Positions 34,801 to 41,830 of a stretch of DNA of 64,000 bases are shown one piece after another. A program made the position numbers and the translations under genes. This stretch comes from Oscillospiraceae bacterium (lineage in GTDB: Bacteria > Bacillota > Clostridia > Oscillospirales > Ruminococcaceae): positions 28,360 to 92,359 of the forward strand of contig JAFXJT010000018.1 of assembly GCA_017532085.1 (NCBI GenBank), given 5' to 3'. The notes below the pieces were generated by a model. It saw nothing but the letters and a program-made list of their open reading frames with translations, ran no database searches and was not told where the DNA came from. Position 1 is the stretch's first letter. Each line of letters starts with the position of its first letter.

Positions 34801-35343
34801 TGCCTCTCTTCCGATGGTGCGCAGACCCGGCGAAAGCTTCACCGAAGTCAACCCCGTGCAGGCATAGAACGCCCTTGTATCGATATGCTGCACACTGGCC
34901 GGCACTTCAATCTCCTGCAAACGGGAACAGCCGGAGCAGGTGCCTCGCGCAATGGTTTCCAACTGAGAAGAAAACGTCAGTTGTTTCAAACCCGTGCAGT
35001 TGCAGAATGCCCACATACCAACACTGTCGCAGGTATCGGGAATGGCAACAGACGAAAGCACATGGCAGCCATCGAATGCATTGGGGCCAATCTGCCGCAA
35101 ACCGGGTACCAACTCGATATTCTCCAGCTCAGCACAGAGCGCAAAGGCTTTTTCGCCAATCGTGAGCACAGAGGAGGACAATGCAACGCCGTTGACTTCG
35201 GTCATGGTAAAGGCTTCATCTGCAATCTCGGTTACATTTTTCGGTATTGAAAGCGTTTCTCCTTTTTTGCGGATACCAAGCCGCTCCAAGGTACCGGCTT
35301 CCTCATATTTCAGCAAAACGCCGTTTTTAATTTTAAACCCCAT
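31894..35343 (-). CDS. giant BspA-type leucine-rich repeat protein without signal peptide
   Basis: An 1149-residue protein. Residues 30-800 hold more than thirty LRR_5 (BspA/TpLRR) units of about 23 residues with the pattern AFxxCxxLxxVxIPxxVxxIG. Residues 810-1149 are low-complexity, rich in Ala, Pro, Glu and Lys, with charged repeats and two copies of ASLLDDLPDLP, and probably disordered. LRR_5 proteins are usually secreted, but the N-terminus MGFKIKNGVLLKYEEAG is no signal peptide and no membrane segment is seen, so this one looks cytoplasmic or leaves by another route. AGGAGG nine bases upstream of 35343 fixes the start. Function unknown; a scaffold or protein-binding role is a guess. Confidence 0.88.
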   Translation of the reverse strand: MGFKIKNGVLLKYEEAGTLERLGIRKKGETLSIPKNVTEIADEAFTMTEVNGVALSSSVLTIGEKAFALCAELENIELVPGLRQIGPNAFDGCHVLSSVAIPDTCDSVGMWAFCNCTGLKQLTFSSQLETIARGTCSGCSRLQEIEVPASVQHIDTRAFYACTGLTSVKLSPGLRTIGREAFACCTSLTQIYIPETVTEICEDAFADCSELKCVIIPPSVTKLHPYAFGTEHHLKTITTCTGSVAHQFAIEHGIMCYTEKEATLLRGCNPAFYIEYGVLRKYTQEYNVRDIMVPQGVIRIGNHAFEQNKQLVSVVIPEGVVEIGSYAFNGCRSLQRIYLPSTLRRIGRFAFRECPLLEVILPQGIEVVAKNAFQGCTAMRRFYMPDTLKIMENEALRDCMSLTELRFSSRLESISDGVCCGCSSMRTIVIPDGPKYIQQNAFRNCSSLCEAYIPDSVLEISGNAFADTPLFRMTAGHYIVGRFLIRADGYSPIPIGVRRIGPRAFERGGLRNAVIPEGVISIGDNAFANCGVLTDVSIPSTVTEIGVDAFAYTPWLSRRNEPFTIVGANILLHANTTQPEVDVPIGVRCIGSAAFAQLPLRTVRLPDGLSRIQHGAFSYCEQLEYAELPGTIRKVEGYVFHGCSALHTVKLHDGITQIGHAMFSSCGALKTVQLPSTLTEISNEAFYHSGIQKIIIPEGVTRIGHSAFSHCANLTDIAIPASVTEIGENAFTDCPRFRLHAEEGTFAERYAKQHNMQMQFVKLTPNLESTFEEPKQQQRQAPPVPQRVAERAPAANSDPDFLFRASSPAASQPIAAQTTTAEPSASRPVAAPWHVEPPSAAVHSASDAAAKKPQAVSVSVPKSAEADVAPAPAPKPVKADTAPVSVPEPVMEEPSVQAKEKAASRAKAAAEPVSVPKATEKKAKQPRIEPELSAPADEKHTTAVQAEETPAAPALGRKYRTFDEDEELNYAERIKRELEEARKKSVPVNPDAKLPQLSEEKESAAASPAKAKEKPKKQKKVKEKAEKKELSPEEAKARRRASLLDDLPDLPEDRERKQRMRETPEERKARMRASLLDDLPDLPDEPPAPKAAKPAEKSAEKPAEKPTSAPPAETAAAAVDTTEQPGTPEDDPFAGIQWNEEQSTFTLRL
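32029..32064. repeat. three 12-bp tandem repeats in the LRR gene tail
   Basis: CTTTTCAGCCGG occurs three times in a row with one mismatch, plus a partial fourth copy, coding for Lys-Pro-Ala-Glu / Lys-Ser-Ala-Glu units of the disordered tail. Confidence 0.9.
32094..32285. repeat. imperfect 96-bp duplication in the LRR gene tail
   Basis: The segments beginning at 32094 and 32190 match closely over about 40 bp and more loosely beyond. They code for two copies of a 32-residue unit with ASLLDDLPDLP and a following Glu/Arg-rich stretch. Confidence 0.75.
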
Positions 35344-35403
35344 TGTTTGCGCCTCCTGAAAGTTGATCGATTTTGTTTTACAAATTACTCTGCCATCTTA
35401 ACA

Positions 35404-35432
35404 ATTATAACATACATTTCCATGAAATTCAA
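35404..35432 (-). promoter_or_regulatory. sigma-A promoter of the LRR gene
   Basis: On the minus strand TTGAAT (35432-35427), 17 bp spacer, TATAAT (35409-35404). Confidence 0.8.
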
Positions 35433-35544
35433 GGGGTTGCACCTAGTGCATTCGTAGAATTATCGCTCTCCCTTTTGTGCACATTGCACACAAATAGATT
35501 CGCTATAGGAAAAATCATAAACAAGATAGAGGAAAACATCCATG

Positions 35545-35580
35545 AAAAAGGCGTCCTCTGTTACAAGAGAACGCCTTTCT
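35545..35580 (-). terminator. terminator of the sugar-binding protein gene
   Basis: On the minus strand AAAGGCGT-TCTC pairs with AGAG-ACGCCTTT followed by TTC. Confidence 0.8.
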
Positions 35581-35597
35581 TGATACAAAACCGGGAA

Positions 35598-36989
35598 TTA
35601 CTCAGCCTGAGAGTTATACTCGTTGAGATATGCATCCACAGCAGAGTAGATGGCAGAAAGAGATTCCGACCACTTTGCAATGCCCTTGGAAGCGGAACGA
35701 ACACCATTCTCGTTGTTATCCAACAGCGTCGTTACGTCAGCAGAAACAGCGGTGTAGAAATCATAGTGGGGGTTTGCTCTTGCGAGCTCATGGCACTTAC
35801 CCAGCATCTCAACCATTTCCTCGGTCCAGCCGTAATCGGTATAAAGCTGCTCGGAAGCCAGAGCCTCTGCACGCTCATTGGTAATGGTCACACGCTTGCA
35901 GTCTGCAAACTTTGCAACGCCCTCGGGGTTCTGACCGCCCTTAACCATTACATAGCCATCCAGACCGCAGGGAACATAATATTCATCTGCATTGGGATCC
36001 TTCGGCATCGGAACAAACATAACATCCTCACCAAACACCTCAGACCACTGTGCCTTTTCGCTGTAAAGCTTCCAGCCGCCTGCAGGGAGGAACAAGGTTT
36101 TGCCTTCACCGATGTACTGCGGCATTTCAGTCCAGCCGTAATCACCGACACCAATTGCAACGCAGTTGGTGGTACCCAGCTCATACATCCAATCCTGCAT
36201 ACGGGCAATGGCAGGATCCTTCAGATTGTTGACCAGCTTGCCGGATGCATCCATACTGATGTAAGGCACGCCGCAGGTCGCAGACAGACCGGCCTCGAAC
36301 CACCAGCCGTCAATACCGTACTGACCGTTCTCGGGATCAACAAACTGCTGCAGCATCTCCTGGAAGGTTTTCCAAGTCCATTCACCCTTCTCCAGCAGCT
36401 CAGCGGGATCATCCAGACCATTTTCCTCAATGGTGGTACGGTTATAAATGACCAGACAGTTGTCGCCGGTAACAGCATTGACAATCACATAATGCTTGCC
36501 GTTCCAGACAAACTGATCCATGGTATCCTTCATATCAGACCAAAGATCGCTTTCGAAATCAATATAGTCATCAATGGGAATAAACATATCCTTGATAGCA
36601 CCCTTGGGGAATGCATCCAGATCACTTGCGGGATAAAAATCAATTCCTTCGCCGCCATTGATTGCATTGGCAAGAGAATCATAACGAGTATTCCATTCCA
36701 CAGGGTGATATTCCACCACACCGCCGTAACGGGACTGGAAAATTGCAAGCTCAATAGGCACGTTTTTACCGGAAGCGTCAGGGTTAATATCCCAGTTGGC
36801 CATCCATTTGATTGTTTTGTTTTCCAATTCACCGGTCAGACGTGCGTCTTCGGCAGCGATCTCGGCAACCTCAGCGGCAGTAGCGGAGTCAAGAGACTTA
36901 TAGCTGGATTCTTCTTTGTCACATCCAAACATGGTAAAGGACATGCTGGTCAGCAGCAAAGCCGCAATTGCCATTCTTGTCTTTTTCAT
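35598..36989 (-). CDS. ABC transporter sugar-binding lipoprotein
   Basis: A 463-residue family 1 extracellular solute-binding protein. The signal peptide ends in a lipobox MFGC (Cys23), followed by two lobes with motifs common to carbohydrate binders (CLVIYNRTTIEENGLDDP, KGEWTWKTFQEML). It would bind an oligosaccharide and hand it to a membrane permease, but no permease or ATPase gene is adjacent, so it works with partners encoded elsewhere. AGGAGG upstream of 36989 decides the start; a longer frame upstream has no site. Confidence 0.92.
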   Translation of the reverse strand: MKKTRMAIAALLLTSMSFTMFGCDKEESSYKSLDSATAAEVAEIAAEDARLTGELENKTIKWMANWDINPDASGKNVPIELAIFQSRYGGVVEYHPVEWNTRYDSLANAINGGEGIDFYPASDLDAFPKGAIKDMFIPIDDYIDFESDLWSDMKDTMDQFVWNGKHYVIVNAVTGDNCLVIYNRTTIEENGLDDPAELLEKGEWTWKTFQEMLQQFVDPENGQYGIDGWWFEAGLSATCGVPYISMDASGKLVNNLKDPAIARMQDWMYELGTTNCVAIGVGDYGWTEMPQYIGEGKTLFLPAGGWKLYSEKAQWSEVFGEDVMFVPMPKDPNADEYYVPCGLDGYVMVKGGQNPEGVAKFADCKRVTITNERAEALASEQLYTDYGWTEEMVEMLGKCHELARANPHYDFYTAVSADVTTLLDNNENGVRSASKGIAKWSESLSAIYSAVDAYLNEYNSQAE

Positions 36990-37072
36990 TCGTAATTTCC
37001 TCCTAAAATAATCCTCCAAATCAAATGCGTTGTATCTGCGCAAAGTGCGCAAGATGACAAATACACAGTTTC

Positions 37073-37101
37073 ATTATACCAAAATCGTCCTCTATTGTCA
37101 A
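37073..37101 (-). promoter_or_regulatory. sigma-A promoter of the sugar-binding protein gene
   Basis: On the minus strand TTGACA (37101-37096), 17 bp spacer, TATAAT (37078-37073): perfect consensus. The leader contains a small TGCGCA hairpin. Confidence 0.92.
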
Positions 37102-37160
37102 TGGACAAAACGCTAAATTGCATTGAGAAAATTGAAAATTTCTTGTGATGTTAACTAAAA

Positions 37161-37220
37161 AGAAAGCGACGAAACGCTTTTCTATCGTAAAAACCTACGG
37201 CGCATCCGAAGATGCGCCGT
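37161..37220 (-). terminator. two consecutive minus-strand terminator hairpins
   Basis: ACGGCGCATC-TTCG-GATGCGCCGT (37220-37197) followed by AGGTTTTTA, then AAAGCG-TTTCGT-CGCTTT followed by CTTTTTAG. They close transcription coming from gpr or from the candidate RNA. Confidence 0.8.
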
Positions 37221-37341
37221 TATTCCAAAGCGATCGCAGAACAGCTCCCCGACCGGAAGCTGTTCTGCGGACAAAACAAACACTGCCTTGACAGCTCTGC
37301 ATTGTCACTCCCGACCGTTCCGGAGCATTCTGATGCCGCTT
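37188..37341 (-). ncRNA. candidate structured small RNA, about 150 nt
   Basis: A minus-strand promoter (TTGCAT at 37375-37370, 16 bp, TATACT at 37353-37348) would start an RNA near 37341. The RNA contains TGACA/TGTCA, a 12 bp stem CGCAGAACAGCT/AGCTGTTCTGCG with a GGUCGGGG-type loop, and ends in the UUCG-capped terminator. A second CGGUCGGG stretch near its 5' end resembles the loop. No reading frame is present. It could also be the 3' untranslated region of gpr. Confidence 0.5.
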
Positions 37342-37347
37342 GCTAGT

Positions 37348-37375
37348 AGTATATGTGAAAGAATGTGAAATGCAA
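37348..37375 (-). promoter_or_regulatory. promoter of the candidate RNA downstream of gpr
   Basis: On the minus strand TTGCAT (37375-37370), 16 bp spacer, TATACT (37353-37348), about 32 bp after the gpr stop codon. Confidence 0.6.
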
Positions 37376-37406
37376 CAGGTAAATATTAGTGTTCATTTTC
37401 CGGCTT

Positions 37407-38270
37407 TTATCCTAAAGATTCCACATCCTCAAAGCACATTTGCGGATGCAGCGCCAGATTCAGGCTGTCAGCAATGAGCTTGGCCGCATTCCGGATCAAC
37501 CGATCAATATCACGGGGTGTCACCATCATATTGGGAAACATCCCGTGATGCATGGAAGCATCCGGCGCATAGCTGCGTACAATCGTATGCATATCCACAA
37601 CTGTAGGCACACCCACAGCGATCACCGGAATGCCCAGTGTTTTTTCGCTCAGCTCTTTGCGTTTGTTCTGCACGCCGCTGCCCGGAGAAATGCCGGCATC
37701 CGCAATCTGAATGGTTGTTCCCAGACGTTTCAGATCCGAACAGGCCAAGGCATCCACTGCTATGACAGCGCTTGGCGTCACAGCATCCTTCAGTGCGGCA
37801 ATCAGCTCTGCCGTTTCAATACCGGTTTGTCCCAGCACGCCGTTTGCCAATACGCTCACCGGCCGCAGCTGATGCAGAAAAGCCAGTTCGGGATCCTCAT
37901 CCTGCAATTCGCTCCGCAGATGCCGTGTCGCAAGGATTTTGCCGGCAACCAGAGGTCCCAGCGCATCGGGCGTAATCTCTTGATTCCCAAGTCCCGCCAC
38001 AAGAATATCCCCTTGCGGCAAAAACTGCTGCAGCTCTTGTGCAAGCTCCTCGACCTGCGCCCGATAGGCATCGGAAAAATGGCTGAGCTGTTCGCATTCC
38101 AATGTCACATAACGGCCCTTCCCCCGCCCGATCGGCTTGCCATCCTCATCGTTTGCAATGCGGATCTCGGTGATGTGAAAGGCCTTGCCTCTTTGCTCCA
38201 TCCGAATGCCGCCGGTTTGTGAAAGACCTGCCGCTTGTTCCAATGCAAGATCCGTTCGGTTCTGCATCAT
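37407..38270 (-). CDS. gpr: germination protease GPR
   Basis: A 287-residue endopeptidase of family A25 that degrades small acid-soluble proteins in germinating spores. It opens MMQNRTDLALEQA, the region around the self-processing site, and contains GLGNQEITPDALGPLV, AVDALA, and NKRKELSEKTLGIPVIAVGVPTVVD. It implies that this organism forms endospores. The ATG at 38270 is six bases from AGGAGG. spoIIP, often next to gpr in clostridia, is not here. Confidence 0.94.
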   Translation of the reverse strand: MMQNRTDLALEQAAGLSQTGGIRMEQRGKAFHITEIRIANDEDGKPIGRGKGRYVTLECEQLSHFSDAYRAQVEELAQELQQFLPQGDILVAGLGNQEITPDALGPLVAGKILATRHLRSELQDEDPELAFLHQLRPVSVLANGVLGQTGIETAELIAALKDAVTPSAVIAVDALACSDLKRLGTTIQIADAGISPGSGVQNKRKELSEKTLGIPVIAVGVPTVVDMHTIVRSYAPDASMHHGMFPNMMVTPRDIDRLIRNAAKLIADSLNLALHPQMCFEDVESLG

Positions 38271-38361
38271 CCATCGCCTCCTGATTGCGAAAATTGCGCA
38301 CTGCTTGTGCAAAACGCCGAAAATTCATGCGGAAAATTTGAAAATATTCCTCTTTTGCCTA

Positions 38362-38390
38362 TTGCATTTTCTTTGGAAAAATGGTAGAAT
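38362..38390 (+). promoter_or_regulatory. sigma-A promoter of rpsT
   Basis: TTGCAT (38362-38367), 17 bp spacer, TAGAAT (38385-38390). Confidence 0.78.
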
Positions 38391-38396
38391 ATTATT

Positions 38397-38627
38397 TGGT
38401 TTTGCAGCATAGCCATGTATACGGTCCCCACCCGTAGCTGGCGGTCGGCCCCGCCATAACCGACTCGCTCATACTGTATGCCGCTTTTCCGAAATTATAC
38501 TGCTGTATTACATCGAATACCGCAGTGCCTCAAACTTTGTACAGCCGTTTGCAATCAGCGTCGGCTGTGGCATTGGTTGTACATGATTTGATGATTTTAG
38601 AAAGTTCGAGAAAAGGAGTTTCAAACA
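38397..38627 (+). promoter_or_regulatory. long structured leader of rpsT
   Basis: About 230 bases separate the predicted start of transcription from rpsT. ATACGGT (about 38417-38423) can pair with ACTGTAT (about 38474-38480), enclosing GTCGG/CCGAC or GGCGG/CCGCC alternatives. No leader peptide or T-box is apparent. It could be an autoregulatory r-protein leader; the class is unknown to me. Confidence 0.4.
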
Positions 38628-38912
38628 ATGGCAAACGCTAAAGTGAATGCGCCCAAGAAGCGCCCCACCCCTGAGAAGAGAGATAGAATCAACGCTGCTC
38701 GCGCTGCACGGAATCGTGCAAACCGTTCTGCTCTGAAAACCGCAATCAAGAAGGCTGCCAATGCCTGCTATGTTGGCGGTGCTGATACAACTGCAGCTGT
38801 TCGTTACGCTATCAAGCGTGTTGATCAGGCTTGCGCAAAGGGTCTGCTGCACAAGAACTGTGCTGCCAGAAAGAAGTCTCAGCTCATGAAGATGCTGAAC
38901 AACGCAAAGTAA
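38628..38912 (+). CDS. rpsT: 30S ribosomal protein S20
   Basis: A 94-residue S20, basic and helical: KRPTPEKRDRINAARAARNR, SALKTAIKKAANAC, and HKNCAARKKSQLMKML at the C-terminus. It binds 16S rRNA early in 30S assembly. AAAAGGAG lies eight bases upstream. It diverges from gpr, a common neighbour in clostridia, and has its own strong terminator. Confidence 0.97.
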   Translation: MANAKVNAPKKRPTPEKRDRINAARAARNRANRSALKTAIKKAANACYVGGADTTAAVRYAIKRVDQACAKGLLHKNCAARKKSQLMKMLNNAK

Positions 38913-38939
38913 TCAGCTGCGCATCACAAAAATAAACAG

Positions 38940-38977
38940 AAAACTGCCATAGATCCAATGATCTATGGCAGTTTTTT
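38940..38977 (+). terminator. terminator of rpsT
   Basis: AAACTGCCATAGATC pairs with GATCTATGGCAGTTT around a short loop, then TTT. Confidence 0.93.
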
Positions 38978-39122
38978 ATTTCTGCATATTTGTCAGCCAA
39001 ACAGAAGGCTTCATTGTGTTTTGTCTGTTTGATAGATCCCATTCATGCAAGCGTTCTGCGCTGCACCTGCATATTTTGAACAGCTTCGGACAGGATAGAA
39101 AAAAACAAACGGAGGTGTTCTC

Positions 39123-39800
39123 ATGCTCAACGGCGTCCTGCGAGCAGCAGTACTGTATCCTCTGGTCATTTTTGCTGTACGGTTTATGGGAAAACGACAA
39201 ATCGGTGAGCTGCAGCCTACAGAGCTTGTGATTACGATCCTTGTTTCCAACATTGCTACATTGCCGGTGGAAGATCAGAATCTGCCCTTGTTGATGGGAA
39301 TCCTGCCGGTGCTGGTACTGATCTGTTTTGAGGTATTGATGTCGGGGGCAGCATTGCGCTGGAGGCCCCTGCGCCGATTGGTTTCCGGCAGTCCGATTAT
39401 TATTATCCGCAACGGAACCATTGATCAGCAAGTCATGCGTGCTCTGCGATTTTCTTTGGATGATCTGATGACTGCCCTGCGCAGCGGCGGCGTATTCGAT
39501 CTCACTGAGGTGCAGATGGCTGTGGTGGAGACCAACGGTACTGTTTCCATTTATCAGAAAACAGAATATCAATCGGTTGCCAAAGGCGATCTATCCAAGG
39601 AATTCACTGAAGATTCCCCACCGGAAGTGCTCATTGCCGATGGCAACATCAGTCCCGAAGGATTGCAGGCGGCTGGATATACACAAAAGGATCTGCAAAA
39701 GCTTCTGAAGAAGCATCAAGTCGAAGCCGAGCAGGTCTTTTTGCTGACAGTCAAGCAAAACGGTTTGCATTGCCTTGTGCGAAAGGAGAACAGCCAATGA
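39123..39800 (+). CDS. DUF421 (YetF-type) membrane protein
   Basis: A 225-residue protein with three membrane helices (about residues 3-80) and a cytoplasmic YetF domain. YPLVIFAVRFMGKRQIGELQP, TELVITILVSNIA and the later FSLDDLMTALRSGGVFDLTEVQMAVVE segment are typical. GGAGG precedes the start. It is coupled to the DUF4363 gene by an ATGA overlap, a pairing common in Firmicutes. Members are linked to sporulation or envelope functions, but no activity is known. Confidence 0.92.
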   Translation: MLNGVLRAAVLYPLVIFAVRFMGKRQIGELQPTELVITILVSNIATLPVEDQNLPLLMGILPVLVLICFEVLMSGAALRWRPLRRLVSGSPIIIIRNGTIDQQVMRALRFSLDDLMTALRSGGVFDLTEVQMAVVETNGTVSIYQKTEYQSVAKGDLSKEFTEDSPPEVLIADGNISPEGLQAAGYTQKDLQKLLKKHQVEAEQVFLLTVKQNGLHCLVRKENSQ

Positions 39801-40159
39801 AGCACTCTGCCTTTACCAGAGTCCATGCCAGCTTATTGATTCTGTCGGGCATCATCATCCTGCTGCTGGCAGGAATGCGGATCGTATCCTATCACTGCCA
39901 AACCTTGCAGCAGCAGCTTGCAGTCATCAGCGAGGCCGCTTCACAAGAGGATATGGCAGCCGCAGAAACCTCACTGGAAGCCTTCCATATCCAATGGAAC
40001 CAAAGCTATCCATGGCTCATGCTGTTTGTGCCGAGACAATCTGTGATCGATCTGAACACATCCATCGCAAAGCTCCTGCCGCTTGCGCAAGCAAACAGCG
40101 AGGAGCTTTGTGCGGAATGTCATGCCATTTCAGCATTGTTAGAATTTCTGAAGCCGTAA
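39797..40159 (+). CDS. DUF4363 protein
   Basis: A 120-residue protein with one N-terminal membrane helix (about 12-30) and an outward helical domain containing EDMAAAETSLEAFHIQWNQSYPWLMLFVPR, shared by DUF4363 proteins, which accompany DUF421 genes. Function unknown. The overlap ATGA with the preceding stop sets the start. Confidence 0.85.
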   Translation: MKHSAFTRVHASLLILSGIIILLLAGMRIVSYHCQTLQQQLAVISEAASQEDMAAAETSLEAFHIQWNQSYPWLMLFVPRQSVIDLNTSIAKLLPLAQANSEELCAECHAISALLEFLKP

Positions 40160-40161
40160 TC

Positions 40162-41766
40162 TCAGCACGCCCCCAAGGCAAGAATTTGCTCTGCGCAGCG
40201 AATGCCATCCACAGCAGCGGAAACAATCCCGCCGGCATAGCCTGCACCTTCTCCGCATGGATATAGGCCATGCAGCCCGATGGATTCCAGCGTTTCGGGA
40301 TGTCTTAGGATTCGGACCGGCGAAGAACTGCGTGTCTCAGGCGCAGTCAACACTGCATCCGGCTGATAAAAGCCATGAAGCTGCCGATCCAGTAAAGGCA
40401 ACGCCTGCCGCAGCGCATCGCAGATGAATGCAGGCAGCGTCTGCTCCAAATCGCAAAATTGTGTACCCAGCGGATAGGTCGGCTGGATTCTGCCAAAGCC
40501 GGTGGAGCGTCTGCCCTGCACCAGATCCTCTGCCAGAATGACCGGTGCCGCACCGCTTTTGCCGGCAGCCGCAAAGGCCGCCTGTTCTATGCTTCGCTGC
40601 AAGGCAACGCCGGCTAAAGGTGCACTGCTGCCAAAATCAGCAGGTGTAATTCCCACCAGCAGTGCGCTGTTGGCATTGCGCCCATCACGGGCAAAGACAC
40701 TCATGCCATTGGTCACAACCGTATCCGGCTCGGAAGCGCCGGCTTGTACTGTGCCGCCGGGACACATACAGAAAGAATATACGCCTCTGCCATCCGGCAA
40801 GTGAACAGCCAGCTTATAGCTTGCAGCGCCCAATGCAGGATGTCCTGCCGCTTTGCCATAACACATACGATCAATATCCTGCTGCAAATGCTCCACTCGC
40901 ACGCCAAGAGAAAACGCCTTTTGTGCCAGAGGCAATCCACATTGCTCCAATGTTTCAAACAGATCTCTTGCACTGTGACCCGCCGCAAGAATGAGATGAT
41001 CTGTCCGAAGCGTATTCACCACACCATCTTGCAGATATTCCACGCCATACAATGCACCATCGCTTTGCTGATATCGCAAAAATCTGGCGCCAAATCGCAC
41101 TTCACCGCCAAGAGACTCAATTTTTTTGCGCAAAGTGGGAATGCAGACAGCAAGTCGATCCGTTCCGATATGCGGCTTTGCGTTCCACAGGATCTCTTCC
41201 GGTGCACCGCAATCCACGAAGGTTTCCAGCACCTGACGAATCCGTGGATCCTTTGTGCCCGTATTGAGCTTTCCATCCGAAAAAGTACCTGCACCGCCTT
41301 CCCCGAATTGCAGATTGCATTCAGGATCCAGCTTACCCGTCTGGTGATATTGCTTTAAGATCGCAGTACGCTTTTCCACGGATTGTCCCCGCTCCAACAA
41401 AATCGGAGCAGTGCCTGCCTGCGCCAGAACCCATGCAGCAAACAATCCGGCAGGACCGCAGCCTACAATGATCGGGCGATGCGGCAGTGATGCTTTTCGG
41501 TATTGCGGGATACGATAGGGTTGGACTCTTGTGATATTCCGATCCGCATGATGCCTTTTCAGATTCTCATAAACAGCAGATTCCTTATCCGCCACAACAT
41601 CCACAGTAGCGATGAAATGTACCGTTTTGCGCGCATCCACCGCACGGCGAAACAGTGATACGTGCTGCAATGCAGCAGCCGGAAGCCGCAATGCCTTGGC
41701 AGCAGCGGCAACCAAATCAGCTTGCGTATAGGAAAGAGGCAGCGAAAGATTGGTGATGCGCAGCAT
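40162..41766 (-). CDS. FAD-dependent dehydrogenase (COG2509)
   Basis: A 534-residue flavoprotein. After an N-terminal ferredoxin-like lobe (about 1-95), PIIVGCGPAGLFAAWVLA is the FAD dinucleotide-binding motif, CNLQFGEGGAGTFSDGKLN follows, and YPCGEGAGYAGGIVSAAVDG near the end is the second FAD motif. These proteins are annotated as uncharacterised NAD(FAD)-utilising dehydrogenases; the substrate is unknown. ATG 41766 lies nine bases from AAGGAGG; GTG 41772 is only three away. Confidence 0.9.
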   Translation of the reverse strand: MLRITNLSLPLSYTQADLVAAAAKALRLPAAALQHVSLFRRAVDARKTVHFIATVDVVADKESAVYENLKRHHADRNITRVQPYRIPQYRKASLPHRPIIVGCGPAGLFAAWVLAQAGTAPILLERGQSVEKRTAILKQYHQTGKLDPECNLQFGEGGAGTFSDGKLNTGTKDPRIRQVLETFVDCGAPEEILWNAKPHIGTDRLAVCIPTLRKKIESLGGEVRFGARFLRYQQSDGALYGVEYLQDGVVNTLRTDHLILAAGHSARDLFETLEQCGLPLAQKAFSLGVRVEHLQQDIDRMCYGKAAGHPALGAASYKLAVHLPDGRGVYSFCMCPGGTVQAGASEPDTVVTNGMSVFARDGRNANSALLVGITPADFGSSAPLAGVALQRSIEQAAFAAAGKSGAAPVILAEDLVQGRRSTGFGRIQPTYPLGTQFCDLEQTLPAFICDALRQALPLLDRQLHGFYQPDAVLTAPETRSSSPVRILRHPETLESIGLHGLYPCGEGAGYAGGIVSAAVDGIRCAEQILALGAC

Positions 41767-41783
41767 AGCCACAGTCCTCCTTG

Positions 41784-41824
41784 GAAAACAACAGGCTGCA
41801 GAAATCTAGTTTTGCAGCCTGTTG
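41784..41824 (-). terminator. terminator of the Thr-rich lipoprotein gene
   Basis: CAACAGGCTGCA pairs with TGCAGCCTGTTG; on the minus strand it is followed by TTTTCC. Confidence 0.85.
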
Positions 41825-41830
41825 GAGATA

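Larger units (their letters stand above)
36990..37406. other. intergenic region with two promoters and several hairpins
   Basis: No protein gene is visible in this 417 bp gap. It holds the promoter and leader of the sugar-binding protein gene, then (further right) a cluster of stable hairpins that may be a small RNA on the minus strand, annotated separately. Confidence 0.6.

Noticed and set aside
33913-35250. Plus-strand open frame of 445 codons in the LRR region
   Set aside because: Repeated LRR codons give long antisense frames; no start signal and no domain.
38397-38500. T-box leader before rpsT
   Set aside because: No AGGGTGGNACCGCG-type box is present and rpsT is not a T-box target.
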